NCBI RefSeq assembly: GCF_014645815.1
Contig: NZ_BMML01000003.1
Span: 496,001 to 560,000, forward strand
Source: Streptomyces fuscichromogenes
GTDB lineage: Bacteria > Actinomycetota > Actinomycetes > Streptomycetales > Streptomycetaceae
Reading direction: 5' to 3'
DNA length: 64,000 bases
Shown here in pieces: positions 51,145 through 59,462 of this stretch; within the stretch, counting starts at the first letter, position 1; every line of letters starts with the position of its first letter. The notes under the pieces were generated by a model. That model was not told the DNA's origin and ran no database searches. It saw only the letters and a program-made list of their open reading frames with translations. The translations under genes and the position numbers were made by a program.

Positions 51145-53076
51145 GTGAACACCGCGATCCAGGAACACGCCCGCAGCAGGCCGAGATGGGTCATGGCCCT
51201 CGTCGCCTCTGCCACGTCCGCTGCCATCCTGGCGGGCACTGTGGGCGGTGCGCTCGCCACCGCCTCGCCCGCCGCCGCCGCGAACAGCACGCCGGTCTTC
51301 CGGCTCGACACCGACAACGGTGCCACTACCGCCAACTATCTGGCGTTCCTCAGCCAGATCCGGGCCAACGTCGACTACGAGGCCCAGGACGTCGACAACA
51401 CGGTGTCCGGCACCACCGACCTGATCGACCACACCAACCCGAACGCCCTCGGCTACACCGAGGCCGTCATCATGACCGAGGAGGGGCACTCTGTCCGGCT
51501 GCGGTTCCGCACGAGCGACATGTACCTGGTCGGCTGGTTCGACAGCAACGGCCACTACCACTATGTCGGTCCGAGCGACCAGGCACGGATCGCGGTGCCG
51601 GACCGGCCGAATTCCCAGCAGCTGAGCGCGGGCGCGGACTACGGCACCCTCGAACGCCTGGGCGGTGTCGACCGTACGACCATGGAGTACAACCGTATCC
51701 AGACCGAAGCCCACGCCATGAGTCTGTGGAAGGCGTCCAGCACCCAGGCCATGGCGGCGGCGGTGGTGTACTTCGCCCAGTTCATCGCCGAGGCCTCCCG
51801 GTTCCGTGGCATCCAGGACACCATTGCCCAGGAGGGCTTCGGCCCCACCGGCGACGAGTCGTATGCCGACACCACAAGGCTTGATGCCCGTCTGGTCGAA
51901 CAGGAGACCGACTGGGGGCAGCTCAGCGACCGGCTACGCCAGGTACAGCTCACCGGCAGCGACCAGACGCCCGTACCGCTGACCGGATGGGTCCGGGACG
52001 GTTTCGGCCGCATCGCCGAGTTGACGCTCAGCCTCGCCCGCGACTACGCGCGCGTCATGATGCTCGCCAACGGCTACCCCGGATACCAGAAGCGGCGCCA
52101 CCTCACGGACGCCGACACCATCGTGGTCGCCGCCGACGGATCCGGCGACTACGGCACCGTGCAGGCCGCGATCGACGCCGTCCCCTCGGACGGGATCCAG
52201 TACACGGTCCTCATCGAGCCGGGCACCTACCACGAGTTCATCACCGTTCCCGCGAACACGGCGAACCTGATGATCAAGGGAGACACCGGCGACGCGTCCA
52301 CAGTCGTCATCACCGGTGACCGGGCCCACGGGACACTCAGGCCCGACGGCACGCCGTACGGCACCGAGGGCAGCGCCGTGGCCACCTTCAAGGCGTCTGG
52401 TCTGACGGTCGCGGACGTCACGATCCAGAACACGTTCGACCCCAAGGCGCACCCGGAGATCGACGCGTTCTCGACCCAGGCTGTCGCGGTGGCCGCCGAG
52501 GGCGACCGGCAGACCTTCAGCCAGGACCGGATCATCAGCAGCCAGGACACCGTCCTCGCCAAGTCCCCGGTGCCCACCGCGCAGAACCGGCAGTACTTCG
52601 TCGGCAGCTACATCGAGGGCAACATCGACTTCATCTTCGGCAACGCCACCGCGGTCTTCGACAGGTGCAACCTCGCCATGCGCAACTGGCCCGGCGGGAC
52701 CGTGCTGGCGCCGAACACCGACAAGAGCAAGAAGTACGGCATCCTCATCACCAAGAGCACGATCTACACCAACGGCGTACCGGCGAACACGATGTTCCTC
52801 GGGCGGCCCTGGCACAACACGGCGGACGCCTGGCCCCAGGCGGTTGTCCGCGACACAGTCGTCCACCAGGGCATCGACCCCGGGCGCCCCTGGACCGACA
52901 TGACCCCTGACTACGCCTGGACCCAGGCGCGGTTCAAGGAGTACCACAACTCCTATCCCGACACCGACCGGACTTCCTCCTCCCCGAGCGGTCCGCAGAT
53001 GAGCGACACCGACGCCGCGGACTACACCGCCCAGAAGTACCTGGCCGGCACGGACGGCTGGGCCCCCGTCTTCTGA
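51145..53076 (+). CDS. secreted fusion: ribosome-inactivating protein (rRNA N-glycosidase) domain plus pectin methylesterase
   Basis: A 643-residue secreted protein. Residues 1-46 are a signal peptide (SRPRWVMALVASATSAAILA, cleavage near SPAAAA). Residues about 50-308 form an RIP domain. Tyr127 (DMYLVGW), Tyr166 (ADYGTLERL), Glu216 and Arg219 (IAEASRFRGIQ) and Trp257 (ETDWGQLS) line up with ricin A-chain Tyr80, Tyr123, Glu177, Arg180 and Trp211. Residues about 322-643 form a CE8 pectinesterase: GDYGTVQAAID, Asp468 (SSQDTV), Asp495 (GNIDFIFGNA) and Arg554 (LGRPW). The first domain would depurinate 28S/23S rRNA; the second demethylates pectin. No frameshift or linker break joins them; the fusion is in one continuous frame. 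No immunity gene is recognised nearby. Confidence 0.88.
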   Translation: MNTAIQEHARSRPRWVMALVASATSAAILAGTVGGALATASPAAAANSTPVFRLDTDNGATTANYLAFLSQIRANVDYEAQDVDNTVSGTTDLIDHTNPNALGYTEAVIMTEEGHSVRLRFRTSDMYLVGWFDSNGHYHYVGPSDQARIAVPDRPNSQQLSAGADYGTLERLGGVDRTTMEYNRIQTEAHAMSLWKASSTQAMAAAVVYFAQFIAEASRFRGIQDTIAQEGFGPTGDESYADTTRLDARLVEQETDWGQLSDRLRQVQLTGSDQTPVPLTGWVRDGFGRIAELTLSLARDYARVMMLANGYPGYQKRRHLTDADTIVVAADGSGDYGTVQAAIDAVPSDGIQYTVLIEPGTYHEFITVPANTANLMIKGDTGDASTVVITGDRAHGTLRPDGTPYGTEGSAVATFKASGLTVADVTIQNTFDPKAHPEIDAFSTQAVAVAAEGDRQTFSQDRIISSQDTVLAKSPVPTAQNRQYFVGSYIEGNIDFIFGNATAVFDRCNLAMRNWPGGTVLAPNTDKSKKYGILITKSTIYTNGVPANTMFLGRPWHNTADAWPQAVVRDTVVHQGIDPGRPWTDMTPDYAWTQARFKEYHNSYPDTDRTSSSPSGPQMSDTDAADYTAQKYLAGTDGWAPVF

Positions 53077-53103
53077 CCGGGCGAGGCTGCGTACCGGAAG
53101 GCG

Positions 53104-53147
53104 ACAGGGAGGAGGTGCCGGGCAGTGCGGGCACCTCCTCTCCCTGT
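53104..53147. terminator. hairpin terminator after the RIP-pectinesterase gene
   Basis: ACAGGGAGGAGGTGCC pairs with GGCACCTCCTCTCCCTGT (two extra bases bulged in the right arm) around a 10-base loop. It starts 28 bases after the plus-strand stop and ends 30 bases before the minus-strand stop at 53177, so it can serve both converging transcripts. Confidence 0.75.
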
Positions 53148-53176
53148 GTGCGTCCTGCGCTCGGCGGCCGCCGCCC

Positions 53177-55480
53177 TCACGGCGTGAGAACCTGGTTCGC
53201 CGTCCACCAGGCGGCGATGCGAGCCCGTGACCGGAAGCCGAGTTTCGCGAGAATGTTCTCCACGTGGCGGTCGGCCGTACGTGGCGAGAGTACGAGCTCT
53301 GCGGCGATCTGCCGGTTGCTCAGCCCGCGGGCCACGAGTGCGGCAACCTCCCGCTCGCGGCATGACAACGGGCACACGGAGTCGGAGGCGCCGAGGACAA
53401 CCGTGGTACGGCCGGTGTCGGTGTCGGTGTCCGAGTCGGTGCCGGCGTCCTGGGCCAGGGCGAGGTCGACGGCGCGGACGGGAGTGCCGATACGCCCGCC
53501 GTCCGTGTGGGCAGCCGCATAGGCCGTCTGCCCCAACGCGTCGATCACCGCAGCCTCGCACCGTGCGTGGTGTTCGACCATCTGCGGCCCGAACGCGGCG
53601 ATCGAAGTCCCGGCGTCCCGCCACAACCTGTCCGCGGCGCCCAGCAGGCCTGCCGCGAATGTCGGTGCGCCGTCGGTGTTCGCCCAGGCGAGCAGTTCCA
53701 GCATGCGCGCGACCATGGCGAAGTCGTTGAAGCCCCGCATGCACTCCAGCGCGGACCGGGCCAGTGTGCCGGTCGTCTCCCGTTCGCCTCGAGACCAGGC
53801 GTCGTGGCCCAGGGCCATCAGCACCTGAGCCCTGCCCCAGCGCTCCCCGCTCGCTTCGGCGGCGGTGATCATCCGGTGCCCCGTCAGGGCCGCGCGGGGA
53901 TCGCCGGCGTATGCCTGGACACAGGCCAGCGCGAGCAGCCAGGAGGCCGCTTCCCGCTCGTCACCCAGCGCCGTCATGGTGGCCAGAGCGTGCTCGTAGC
54001 GCTCGATGCTCTCCTGCGGCCGTCCCCGGTAATGCGCCGAGACGCCGCGGAACCCTCCTGCCTGGACCGTCACAGCCGGGTCGTCGAGTCGCTCGGCCAC
54101 AGTTTCGGCCTCGTCGAGCCAGAGATCGGCCGCTGCCAAGTCGCCTTGGGTCTGTGCCACCCAGGTCGCGGCGAGCAGCGCTCGGGCACGTTCCGCGGTC
54201 GGCTCGGGCGCCAGCGCCAGGGCGCGCTCGAACCGGCTGCGCCCCTCGCTGAGAAAGCCACCCGCGCACCAGTGAAAGCTCAGCGCGGTGACCAGGCGGA
54301 GCCCCGTTCGAGGGTCGGCGTCGCATTCCAGCGCGGTCAGCAGGTTGGCCTGCTCGGCACGCAGCCGGGCCAGGCTCTCCACCTGACCCGAGCCGTACCA
54401 GTGCCGGTCGACGTGCTCGGCCAGGGTCAGGAAGAAGTCGCGGTGTCGTAGTCGCAGGTCGCCTTCCTGACCGGACTCCACGAGCCGCTCCCGGCCGTAC
54501 CGTCGGACGATCTCCAGCAGCCGGTAGCGGGGGCGGCCCTCTGTTTCGTAGGTCAGAACGACCGACTGGCCTACCAGCCGATCAAGGAGATCCGCCACCT
54601 CGTGGCGTGCGATGGCGCCTCCGGCGCAGACTTCTTCCGCCGCTTCCAGAGTGAACCCTCCGGCGAAGACCGACAGTCGGCTCCACAGCAGCCGCTCCGC
54701 AGGGTCGCACAGCTCGTGGCTCCAGTCGATCACACCGCGCAGGGTGCGCTGATGACTCGGTGCCGTACGGCTTTTGCCGGTGAGCAGGGTGAAGCGGTTC
54801 TCCAACCTTTCCGTGAGCTGTCGGACGGTCAGGCTTCGCAGCCGGGACGCCGCCAACTCGATCGCCAGCGGCAGCCCCTCCAGATCTGCGCAGAGTCGTG
54901 AGACTTCGGCTTGATCGGCAGGGCCGACGGAGAAGTCCGGGCGGATGGCCTTGGCCCGGTGTCGCAGCAGTTCGACCGCGTCGTGTGACGGCAGCGGCGA
55001 CACGCCCAGGACGTGCTCGCCGGTCACCCCGAGGACGTGGCGGCTGGTCGTCAGAATGCGCAGATCAGGGGCGGCTGACAGCAGGGCTCGGGCCAGTTCG
55101 GCACAGGCACCGATCAGATGCTCGCAGTTGTCCAGGATCAGCAGAGTCCGTTGCCGCGCCAGATAGCCGGTCAGCTGGTCGAGGACGGGCCGCGTTCCCG
55201 GATCCGGCACCCGCACCGTGCCTGCGGCGGTGGATGCCACCGCCGCGGGATCGCGGACCGGGGCCAGGTCCACCAGCCATGCCCCGTCCGGAAACGCCCT
55301 GCCGAACGTTCGGGCTGCCTCCAGTGCCAGGCGGGTCTTGCCCACTCCACCCGGGCCGGTGAGTGTCAACAGCCGCCCGGCGCCCAGCAGATGGTGGATC
55401 TCCGTGACCTCCTGCCGCCGCCCCACGAAGCTGGTGAAGGGCGCGGGCAGGTTCCCGGAATCCGGGATCATGCTCGCCAT
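53177..55480 (-). CDS. large ATPase / LuxR-type regulator, paralogue of 48265-50610
   Basis: A 767-residue regulator. NLPAPFTSFVGRRQEVTEI, Walker A GPGGVGKTRLA (42-52) and Walker B RTLLILDNCEH lead into helical repeats and a C-terminal LuxR helix-turn-helix (CREREVAALVARGLSNRQIA). ATG at 55480 is chosen because the opening then matches the paralogue; a longer upstream frame would run into the enoyl-CoA hydratase gene. It converges on the RIP-pectinesterase gene. Two paralogous regulators bracketing one secreted enzyme suggest a locus-level duplication. Both lack the SARP/BTAD domain of AfsR. Confidence 0.9.
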   Translation of the reverse strand: MASMIPDSGNLPAPFTSFVGRRQEVTEIHHLLGAGRLLTLTGPGGVGKTRLALEAARTFGRAFPDGAWLVDLAPVRDPAAVASTAAGTVRVPDPGTRPVLDQLTGYLARQRTLLILDNCEHLIGACAELARALLSAAPDLRILTTSRHVLGVTGEHVLGVSPLPSHDAVELLRHRAKAIRPDFSVGPADQAEVSRLCADLEGLPLAIELAASRLRSLTVRQLTERLENRFTLLTGKSRTAPSHQRTLRGVIDWSHELCDPAERLLWSRLSVFAGGFTLEAAEEVCAGGAIARHEVADLLDRLVGQSVVLTYETEGRPRYRLLEIVRRYGRERLVESGQEGDLRLRHRDFFLTLAEHVDRHWYGSGQVESLARLRAEQANLLTALECDADPRTGLRLVTALSFHWCAGGFLSEGRSRFERALALAPEPTAERARALLAATWVAQTQGDLAAADLWLDEAETVAERLDDPAVTVQAGGFRGVSAHYRGRPQESIERYEHALATMTALGDEREAASWLLALACVQAYAGDPRAALTGHRMITAAEASGERWGRAQVLMALGHDAWSRGERETTGTLARSALECMRGFNDFAMVARMLELLAWANTDGAPTFAAGLLGAADRLWRDAGTSIAAFGPQMVEHHARCEAAVIDALGQTAYAAAHTDGGRIGTPVRAVDLALAQDAGTDSDTDTDTGRTTVVLGASDSVCPLSCREREVAALVARGLSNRQIAAELVLSPRTADRHVENILAKLGFRSRARIAAWWTANQVLTP

Positions 55481-55664
55481 GCTTCCCGCCGTCTCGCAGT
55501 CGTTGAGGGCGAACCTCACACAATGCGGACACAGGGAAAACAAAGAAAAGGCAAAAGGGGCGGGTCGGGCTGCAGCCTTCCAGGTCACGGACACGCGGTC
55601 GCCGATGTACACCTGGGCCGGTGACCCGCTCCGCCGCGCAGTCCACAGATTTCGGCGCCCCGGC

Positions 55665-56459
55665 TCAACGGCCGTCGTACACGCTCGGCCATTGATTGCG
55701 GAACTTCGGTTCCCGTTTCTCGGCGAACGCGTGCGGGCCCTCCAGCAGGTCACCGGCGAGCAGAACGCGGTGTGCCACGGCCTCGTAGTGGCGCTGTTGT
55801 TCCGCCAGCAGGGCGTCCCGCCAGAACTTGATCGCCTGCTTGGTCCCCCAGACCGCGACCTGGGACTTGCGCGCGACCATCTCGGCCTTCTTCAGGGCGG
55901 TCTCCAGCAGCTTCTCCCGGGGGACCATCTGTTGCACGAAGCCCAGCCGCTGTGCCTCCTCCGCGGTCAGCCGCCCGCCCGTGAGTAGCATGTCCATGAC
56001 TGTCCCGATGGGGAGGAGCCGGGGCAGTATGTTCACGGCGACACCGGCGAGAAAGCCGTGCTCCACCTCGAACGCGCCGAACCAGGCGTTCTCCGAGGCG
56101 ATGCGGATGTCGCAGCTGATGCTGATCTCCAGGCCTGCGGCGACCGCCAGCCCGTTCACCGCCGCGATCGTGACCTTCTCGCACGCGGCCAGTCCGGCGA
56201 TGTCGGGATCACGGGAGACCGGCACCGCGGAGCCCCCTTCGGTCCGTGCGGCCATCTCCTTCAGGTCGGCCCCGGCGCTGAAGGCCTTGTCGCCGGCCCC
56301 GGTGATGACGGCGACGTACTGGTCGGGATCCCTCTGGAACTCCGCCAGTCCGGCCACGAGGTCGGCCATGACCGTCCCGCCGAGGGAGTTCATGCGCTCG
56401 GGACGGTTGATGGTGAACACGGTGGTGTGGCCGTGCTTTTCGACGAGCAGGTCAGCCAT
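55665..56459 (-). CDS. enoyl-CoA hydratase/isomerase family protein
   Basis: A 264-residue crotonase. The oxyanion segments are DKAFSAGADLKEMA and NGLAVAAGLEISISCDI, followed by FGAFEVEHGFLAGVAVNILPRLL. It hydrates or isomerises an enoyl-CoA. ATG overlaps the 3' end of the upstream flavoprotein gene by eight bases, so the two form an operon. It belongs with the second catabolic block rather than with the adjacent regulator. Confidence 0.9.
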   Translation of the reverse strand: MADLLVEKHGHTTVFTINRPERMNSLGGTVMADLVAGLAEFQRDPDQYVAVITGAGDKAFSAGADLKEMAARTEGGSAVPVSRDPDIAGLAACEKVTIAAVNGLAVAAGLEISISCDIRIASENAWFGAFEVEHGFLAGVAVNILPRLLPIGTVMDMLLTGGRLTAEEAQRLGFVQQMVPREKLLETALKKAEMVARKSQVAVWGTKQAIKFWRDALLAEQQRHYEAVAHRVLLAGDLLEGPHAFAEKREPKFRNQWPSVYDGR

Positions 56460-58188
56460 GGGTGCCCCCAGAGGTCTGCGACGCGGAGTCGTTCGCGGCG
56501 ATGTAGGAGAAGACGGCCGAGTTGCCGATGCTCGCGCCTGCTCCCGGGTACGTCCGCCCCATCACGCTCGCCGTGCAGTTGCCCGCTGCGTAGAGACCCG
56601 GGATGGGGTGGCCGTCGATGTCGAGGACCCGGGCGCGCTCGTCGCAGACCATGCCACCGACCGTTCCCACGTCGCCGGGGTAGATCGGCACTGCGAAGAA
56701 GGGCGGCTTGTCGATCGGCCCCAGGCACGGATTCGGCCGATGGGTGAAGTCCCCCTGGTAGCACTCGTGGGCGCCCTCGCCGCGCTGGAAGTCCTCGTCG
56801 ACGCCGGCTGCGGCGAACCGGTTGAACCGCGCGACCGTCGCCGTCAGTTCGGCGCTCGGCAGTCCGCACGCCGTCGCGAGGTCCTCCAGCGTCTCGCCGC
56901 GTTTCAGGAAGCCGCTGAGCAGCCACTCTTCGGGTGTGCGACCGGGCATCGAACCGGCGAACATGTATCGCGACCGGTGCCGGGAGTCGATCACCAGCCA
57001 CGACGGCACGCCGGCCCCGGTCTCTTCGTGATGTCGGTACATGAGCCGGCCGGCCTCCATGTAGGCGACCGACTCGTTGAAGTACCGGCGTCCCTTCGCA
57101 TCGACGATGATGGCGCCGGGTTTGCCGCGCTCACCGTTGAACAGTGCGGGTCTGCTGTCCGGCATGATGACGGTGGGGATCCAGATCGCCTCGTCCAACG
57201 TCGCCGTCGCCGCACCGTGCCGCATTGCGGCCCGGACGGCATCCCCGGTGTCACCGGGGTTGGCGGAGGTCCATGTCCCGTCGTTGGGCTGCCGCGAGAA
57301 CTTTTCGCGCATCTCCTTGTTCCGTGCGAATCCGCCTGCCGCGAGGAGTACTCCGTCGCGGGCGCGTACCCGGAGTGTGCGGCCCCTCCTGTGCACCAGA
57401 GCTCCGGTCACCTGACCGTCTTCGACGATGAGGTCCTCGAAGGCGGACTCGGTCCATACCGGTACGTTGCGCTCTATCAGAGGCTCCAGGATCTGGCCGA
57501 TCAGGGATGCTCCGTTGGTCACCAGCTTCTGTCGGCGCAGCCGCCCGCCTGCCGTGCGCGCCGCGACCCGGACCGCTGTCGCCAGAGCCCTCCGGCTGCG
57601 CCGCAACAGCACGATGGTGGCGACCTCGGCTGTGAACAACGCCAGATCGCCTGCCGCGGACGGCCGCAGGAACCGCTGCCACGGACCGAGGCGGTTCGCG
57701 TCGTAGGCCGTGCACTCCAGGGAACGTCCCCTGGCCATACCTCCGTCGACACCCCTGACCCCCGCGTAGTAGTCGCTGTAGCCGTCGCAGTGACGGAACG
57801 CCACACCCTCCCGCCGGAGGAACTCCACCATGTCGCAGCCCGAGGACACGTAGGCGCGGCGTCGTGCGAGCGTGGATCCGGCCTCGGGTTCTCCCACGAC
57901 GTCGGCGAGGTAGGCGAGGGCCTGTTCAGCCGAGTCCGCCATGCCGGCGCGGGGCAGCAGGGGATTGGCCGGGATCCACAGCACGCCGCCGGACATGCCG
58001 GTCGAACCGCCGATGAACTCGGATTTCTCGACGACGAGGGCCTGCCGGCCGAGAGCGGCAGCCCGTAGTGCGCCGACCAGTCCGCCGCCGCTGCCGACCA
58101 CCAGGAAGTCGGTGACATGGTCCCAGTCAGTCATGCCCATCCGATCCAGCCCTTCGACCGGCTCCCGAGGATCCACAGAAGATTCCAT
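56452..58188 (-). CDS. FAD-dependent 3-ketosteroid-dehydrogenase-like (KstD/FRD family) flavoprotein
   Basis: A flavoprotein of up to 578 residues. The FAD motif is FLVVGSGGGLVGALRAAALG, followed by GGSTGMSGGVLWIP. Near the C-terminus GGMVCDERARVLDIDG and YAAGNCTASVMGRTYPGAGA match the end of 3-ketosteroid dehydrogenases and related fumarate-reductase-like enzymes. It probably desaturates a ring alpha,beta to a ketone; a Delta-4(5alpha) rather than Delta-1 specificity is possible. The ATG at 58188 lies inside the conserved 58183-58202 motif, so the true start may be the ATG at 58134 (MTDWDHVTDF). Confidence 0.85.
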   Translation of the reverse strand: MESSVDPREPVEGLDRMGMTDWDHVTDFLVVGSGGGLVGALRAAALGRQALVVEKSEFIGGSTGMSGGVLWIPANPLLPRAGMADSAEQALAYLADVVGEPEAGSTLARRRAYVSSGCDMVEFLRREGVAFRHCDGYSDYYAGVRGVDGGMARGRSLECTAYDANRLGPWQRFLRPSAAGDLALFTAEVATIVLLRRSRRALATAVRVAARTAGGRLRRQKLVTNGASLIGQILEPLIERNVPVWTESAFEDLIVEDGQVTGALVHRRGRTLRVRARDGVLLAAGGFARNKEMREKFSRQPNDGTWTSANPGDTGDAVRAAMRHGAATATLDEAIWIPTVIMPDSRPALFNGERGKPGAIIVDAKGRRYFNESVAYMEAGRLMYRHHEETGAGVPSWLVIDSRHRSRYMFAGSMPGRTPEEWLLSGFLKRGETLEDLATACGLPSAELTATVARFNRFAAAGVDEDFQRGEGAHECYQGDFTHRPNPCLGPIDKPPFFAVPIYPGDVGTVGGMVCDERARVLDIDGHPIPGLYAAGNCTASVMGRTYPGAGASIGNSAVFSYIAANDSASQTSGGTHG

Positions 58189-58202
58189 GTTTCTAAAAGT
58201 CT
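58183..58202 (-). promoter_or_regulatory. 20-base conserved motif at the flavoprotein start
   Basis: AGACTTTTAGAAACATGGAA on the minus strand, 19 of 20 identical to the motif at 23422-23441. The ATG of its last eight bases is the annotated start codon at 58188. The larger CCATG-N13-CATGG arrangement makes it weakly palindromic. Confidence 0.6.
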
Positions 58203-58369
58203 CATGGATGTTAGTCGTGGGATTCCCGTCTGGTCAAGGTCAAGTCGCGGGCTGACGCGGGTGGCCCATGCGAGGCCGTCACCTTGTGATCGCGCCCCGC
58301 TCCGCGGTTCGTTGGATGTGGGGAAGTGTCGAGTGATGCTGGGGCAACCCGTGTCCGGCGGGTTGCGGC

Positions 58370-59440
58370 GTGAGCAAATCCGATGACATATTTAAGAACA
58401 TGGAAGGTTTTGAGCTTCGGCGTCAGGACTTCTCTCTGAACGCCGAACAACTGGCGGTGCGGGAGGCGTTCGGCGACTTCTTCCGCAAGGAGTGCCGCCC
58501 TTCGGTGGTCCGTGAAGCGGAACCGCTCGGCTTCGACACGGGCCTGTGGCGACGGCTGCTCGACATGGGAGCGGCCGCCATGGCGCTGCCCGAGACCGTC
58601 GGCGGTCACGGTGCGACGCTCGTTGACCTGGCGCTGGTCGCCGAGGAACAGGGACGGACAGTCGCGCCTGTGCCCCTCGTCGCGCACACGGTGGCCACAC
58701 GACTCCTGGCCCGCGCCGGTGCGCCGGGGGACGTCCTCGCAGCGGCCGCGAGCGGTGAGCGGTTGGTGACGCTCGCGCTGCAGCCCGCGGCGGTCGGCAG
58801 GCGGCAGTTGTTGCCAGAGGGAGCGATCGCCCGGGACGTCGTGGCGTGGACTCCGAAGGGACTGGCTCTGTACTCCGCCGGACGCCCGGGTACGCACCTG
58901 CGGAACCAGGGTTCGACAGCACTGGCCTGGTGGGACCCCGGTGCGGCGGACAAGCGCGTCGAACTGATCACCGGACCTGAAGCCTTCGCCCTGTTCGGAA
59001 CCGCGGTGGCCGAATGGAAGCTGCTCACCGCCGCGGCTCTGGTCGGCATCGCGGACTCCGCACTGTCCCTGGGGGTGGAGTTCGCCAAGACCCGGCGCAC
59101 GCTGGGGGTTCCGATCGGCAGCCTTCAGGGTGTGTCCTTTCCGCTCGCCGACGTGGCCACGGCGGTGGCCGGTGCACGCAATCTGGTGTGGAAGGCTGCC
59201 TGGTTCGCCGAGTACGAGCCCGCGTCGCGGCCGGAACTCCCCTTGGCCGCCTTCGACTGCGCCGCACGCACCGCCACCGACGCGACCCGCGTCTCGGTGC
59301 ATGTGCAGGGCGGGCTGGGGTTCACCGTCGAGGCGGACATCAGTCTGTTCTTCCTCCGCGCCAAGGGCTGGAGCGCACTCGGCGGCGATCCCGGCGAGGA
59401 CCGAAAGAGGATCGCGTCCGCCCGGTTGCGCGTGGTCTGA
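58370..59440 (+). CDS. acyl-CoA dehydrogenase, short partner subunit
   Basis: A 356-residue acyl-CoA dehydrogenase-fold protein (346 from the ATG at 58400). It has the N-terminal helix FSLNAEQLAVREAFGDFFRK, VEFAKTRRTLGVPIGSLQG and the C-terminal QGGLGFTVEADISLFFLRAK. It lacks the GGT-x-(I/V) end, like the short subunit at 30895. The GTG at 58370 has no ribosome site, and the ATG at 58400 sits inside the conserved motif, so a leaderless start is possible. It is first in an operon with 59463. Confidence 0.87.
   Translation: MSKSDDIFKNMEGFELRRQDFSLNAEQLAVREAFGDFFRKECRPSVVREAEPLGFDTGLWRRLLDMGAAAMALPETVGGHGATLVDLALVAEEQGRTVAPVPLVAHTVATRLLARAGAPGDVLAAAASGERLVTLALQPAAVGRRQLLPEGAIARDVVAWTPKGLALYSAGRPGTHLRNQGSTALAWWDPGAADKRVELITGPEAFALFGTAVAEWKLLTAAALVGIADSALSLGVEFAKTRRTLGVPIGSLQGVSFPLADVATAVAGARNLVWKAAWFAEYEPASRPELPLAAFDCAARTATDATRVSVHVQGGLGFTVEADISLFFLRAKGWSALGGDPGEDRKRIASARLRVV
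58386..58405 (+). promoter_or_regulatory. 20-base conserved motif at the acyl-CoA dehydrogenase start
   Basis: ACATATTTAAGAACATGGAA, 15 of 20 identical to the 58183-58202 site. It mirrors that site across the divergent region, each oriented with its own gene and each ending in ACATGGAA with an ATG. Confidence 0.5.
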
Positions 59441-59462
59441 AACTCCGAGAGAGGGCAGGACG

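Noticed and set aside
53177..55753. Longer start (858 codons) for the second LuxR-type regulator
   Set aside because: The extra N-terminus would overlap the enoyl-CoA hydratase gene and is Arg/Ser-rich without similarity to the paralogue, which starts near NLPA...FVGR.
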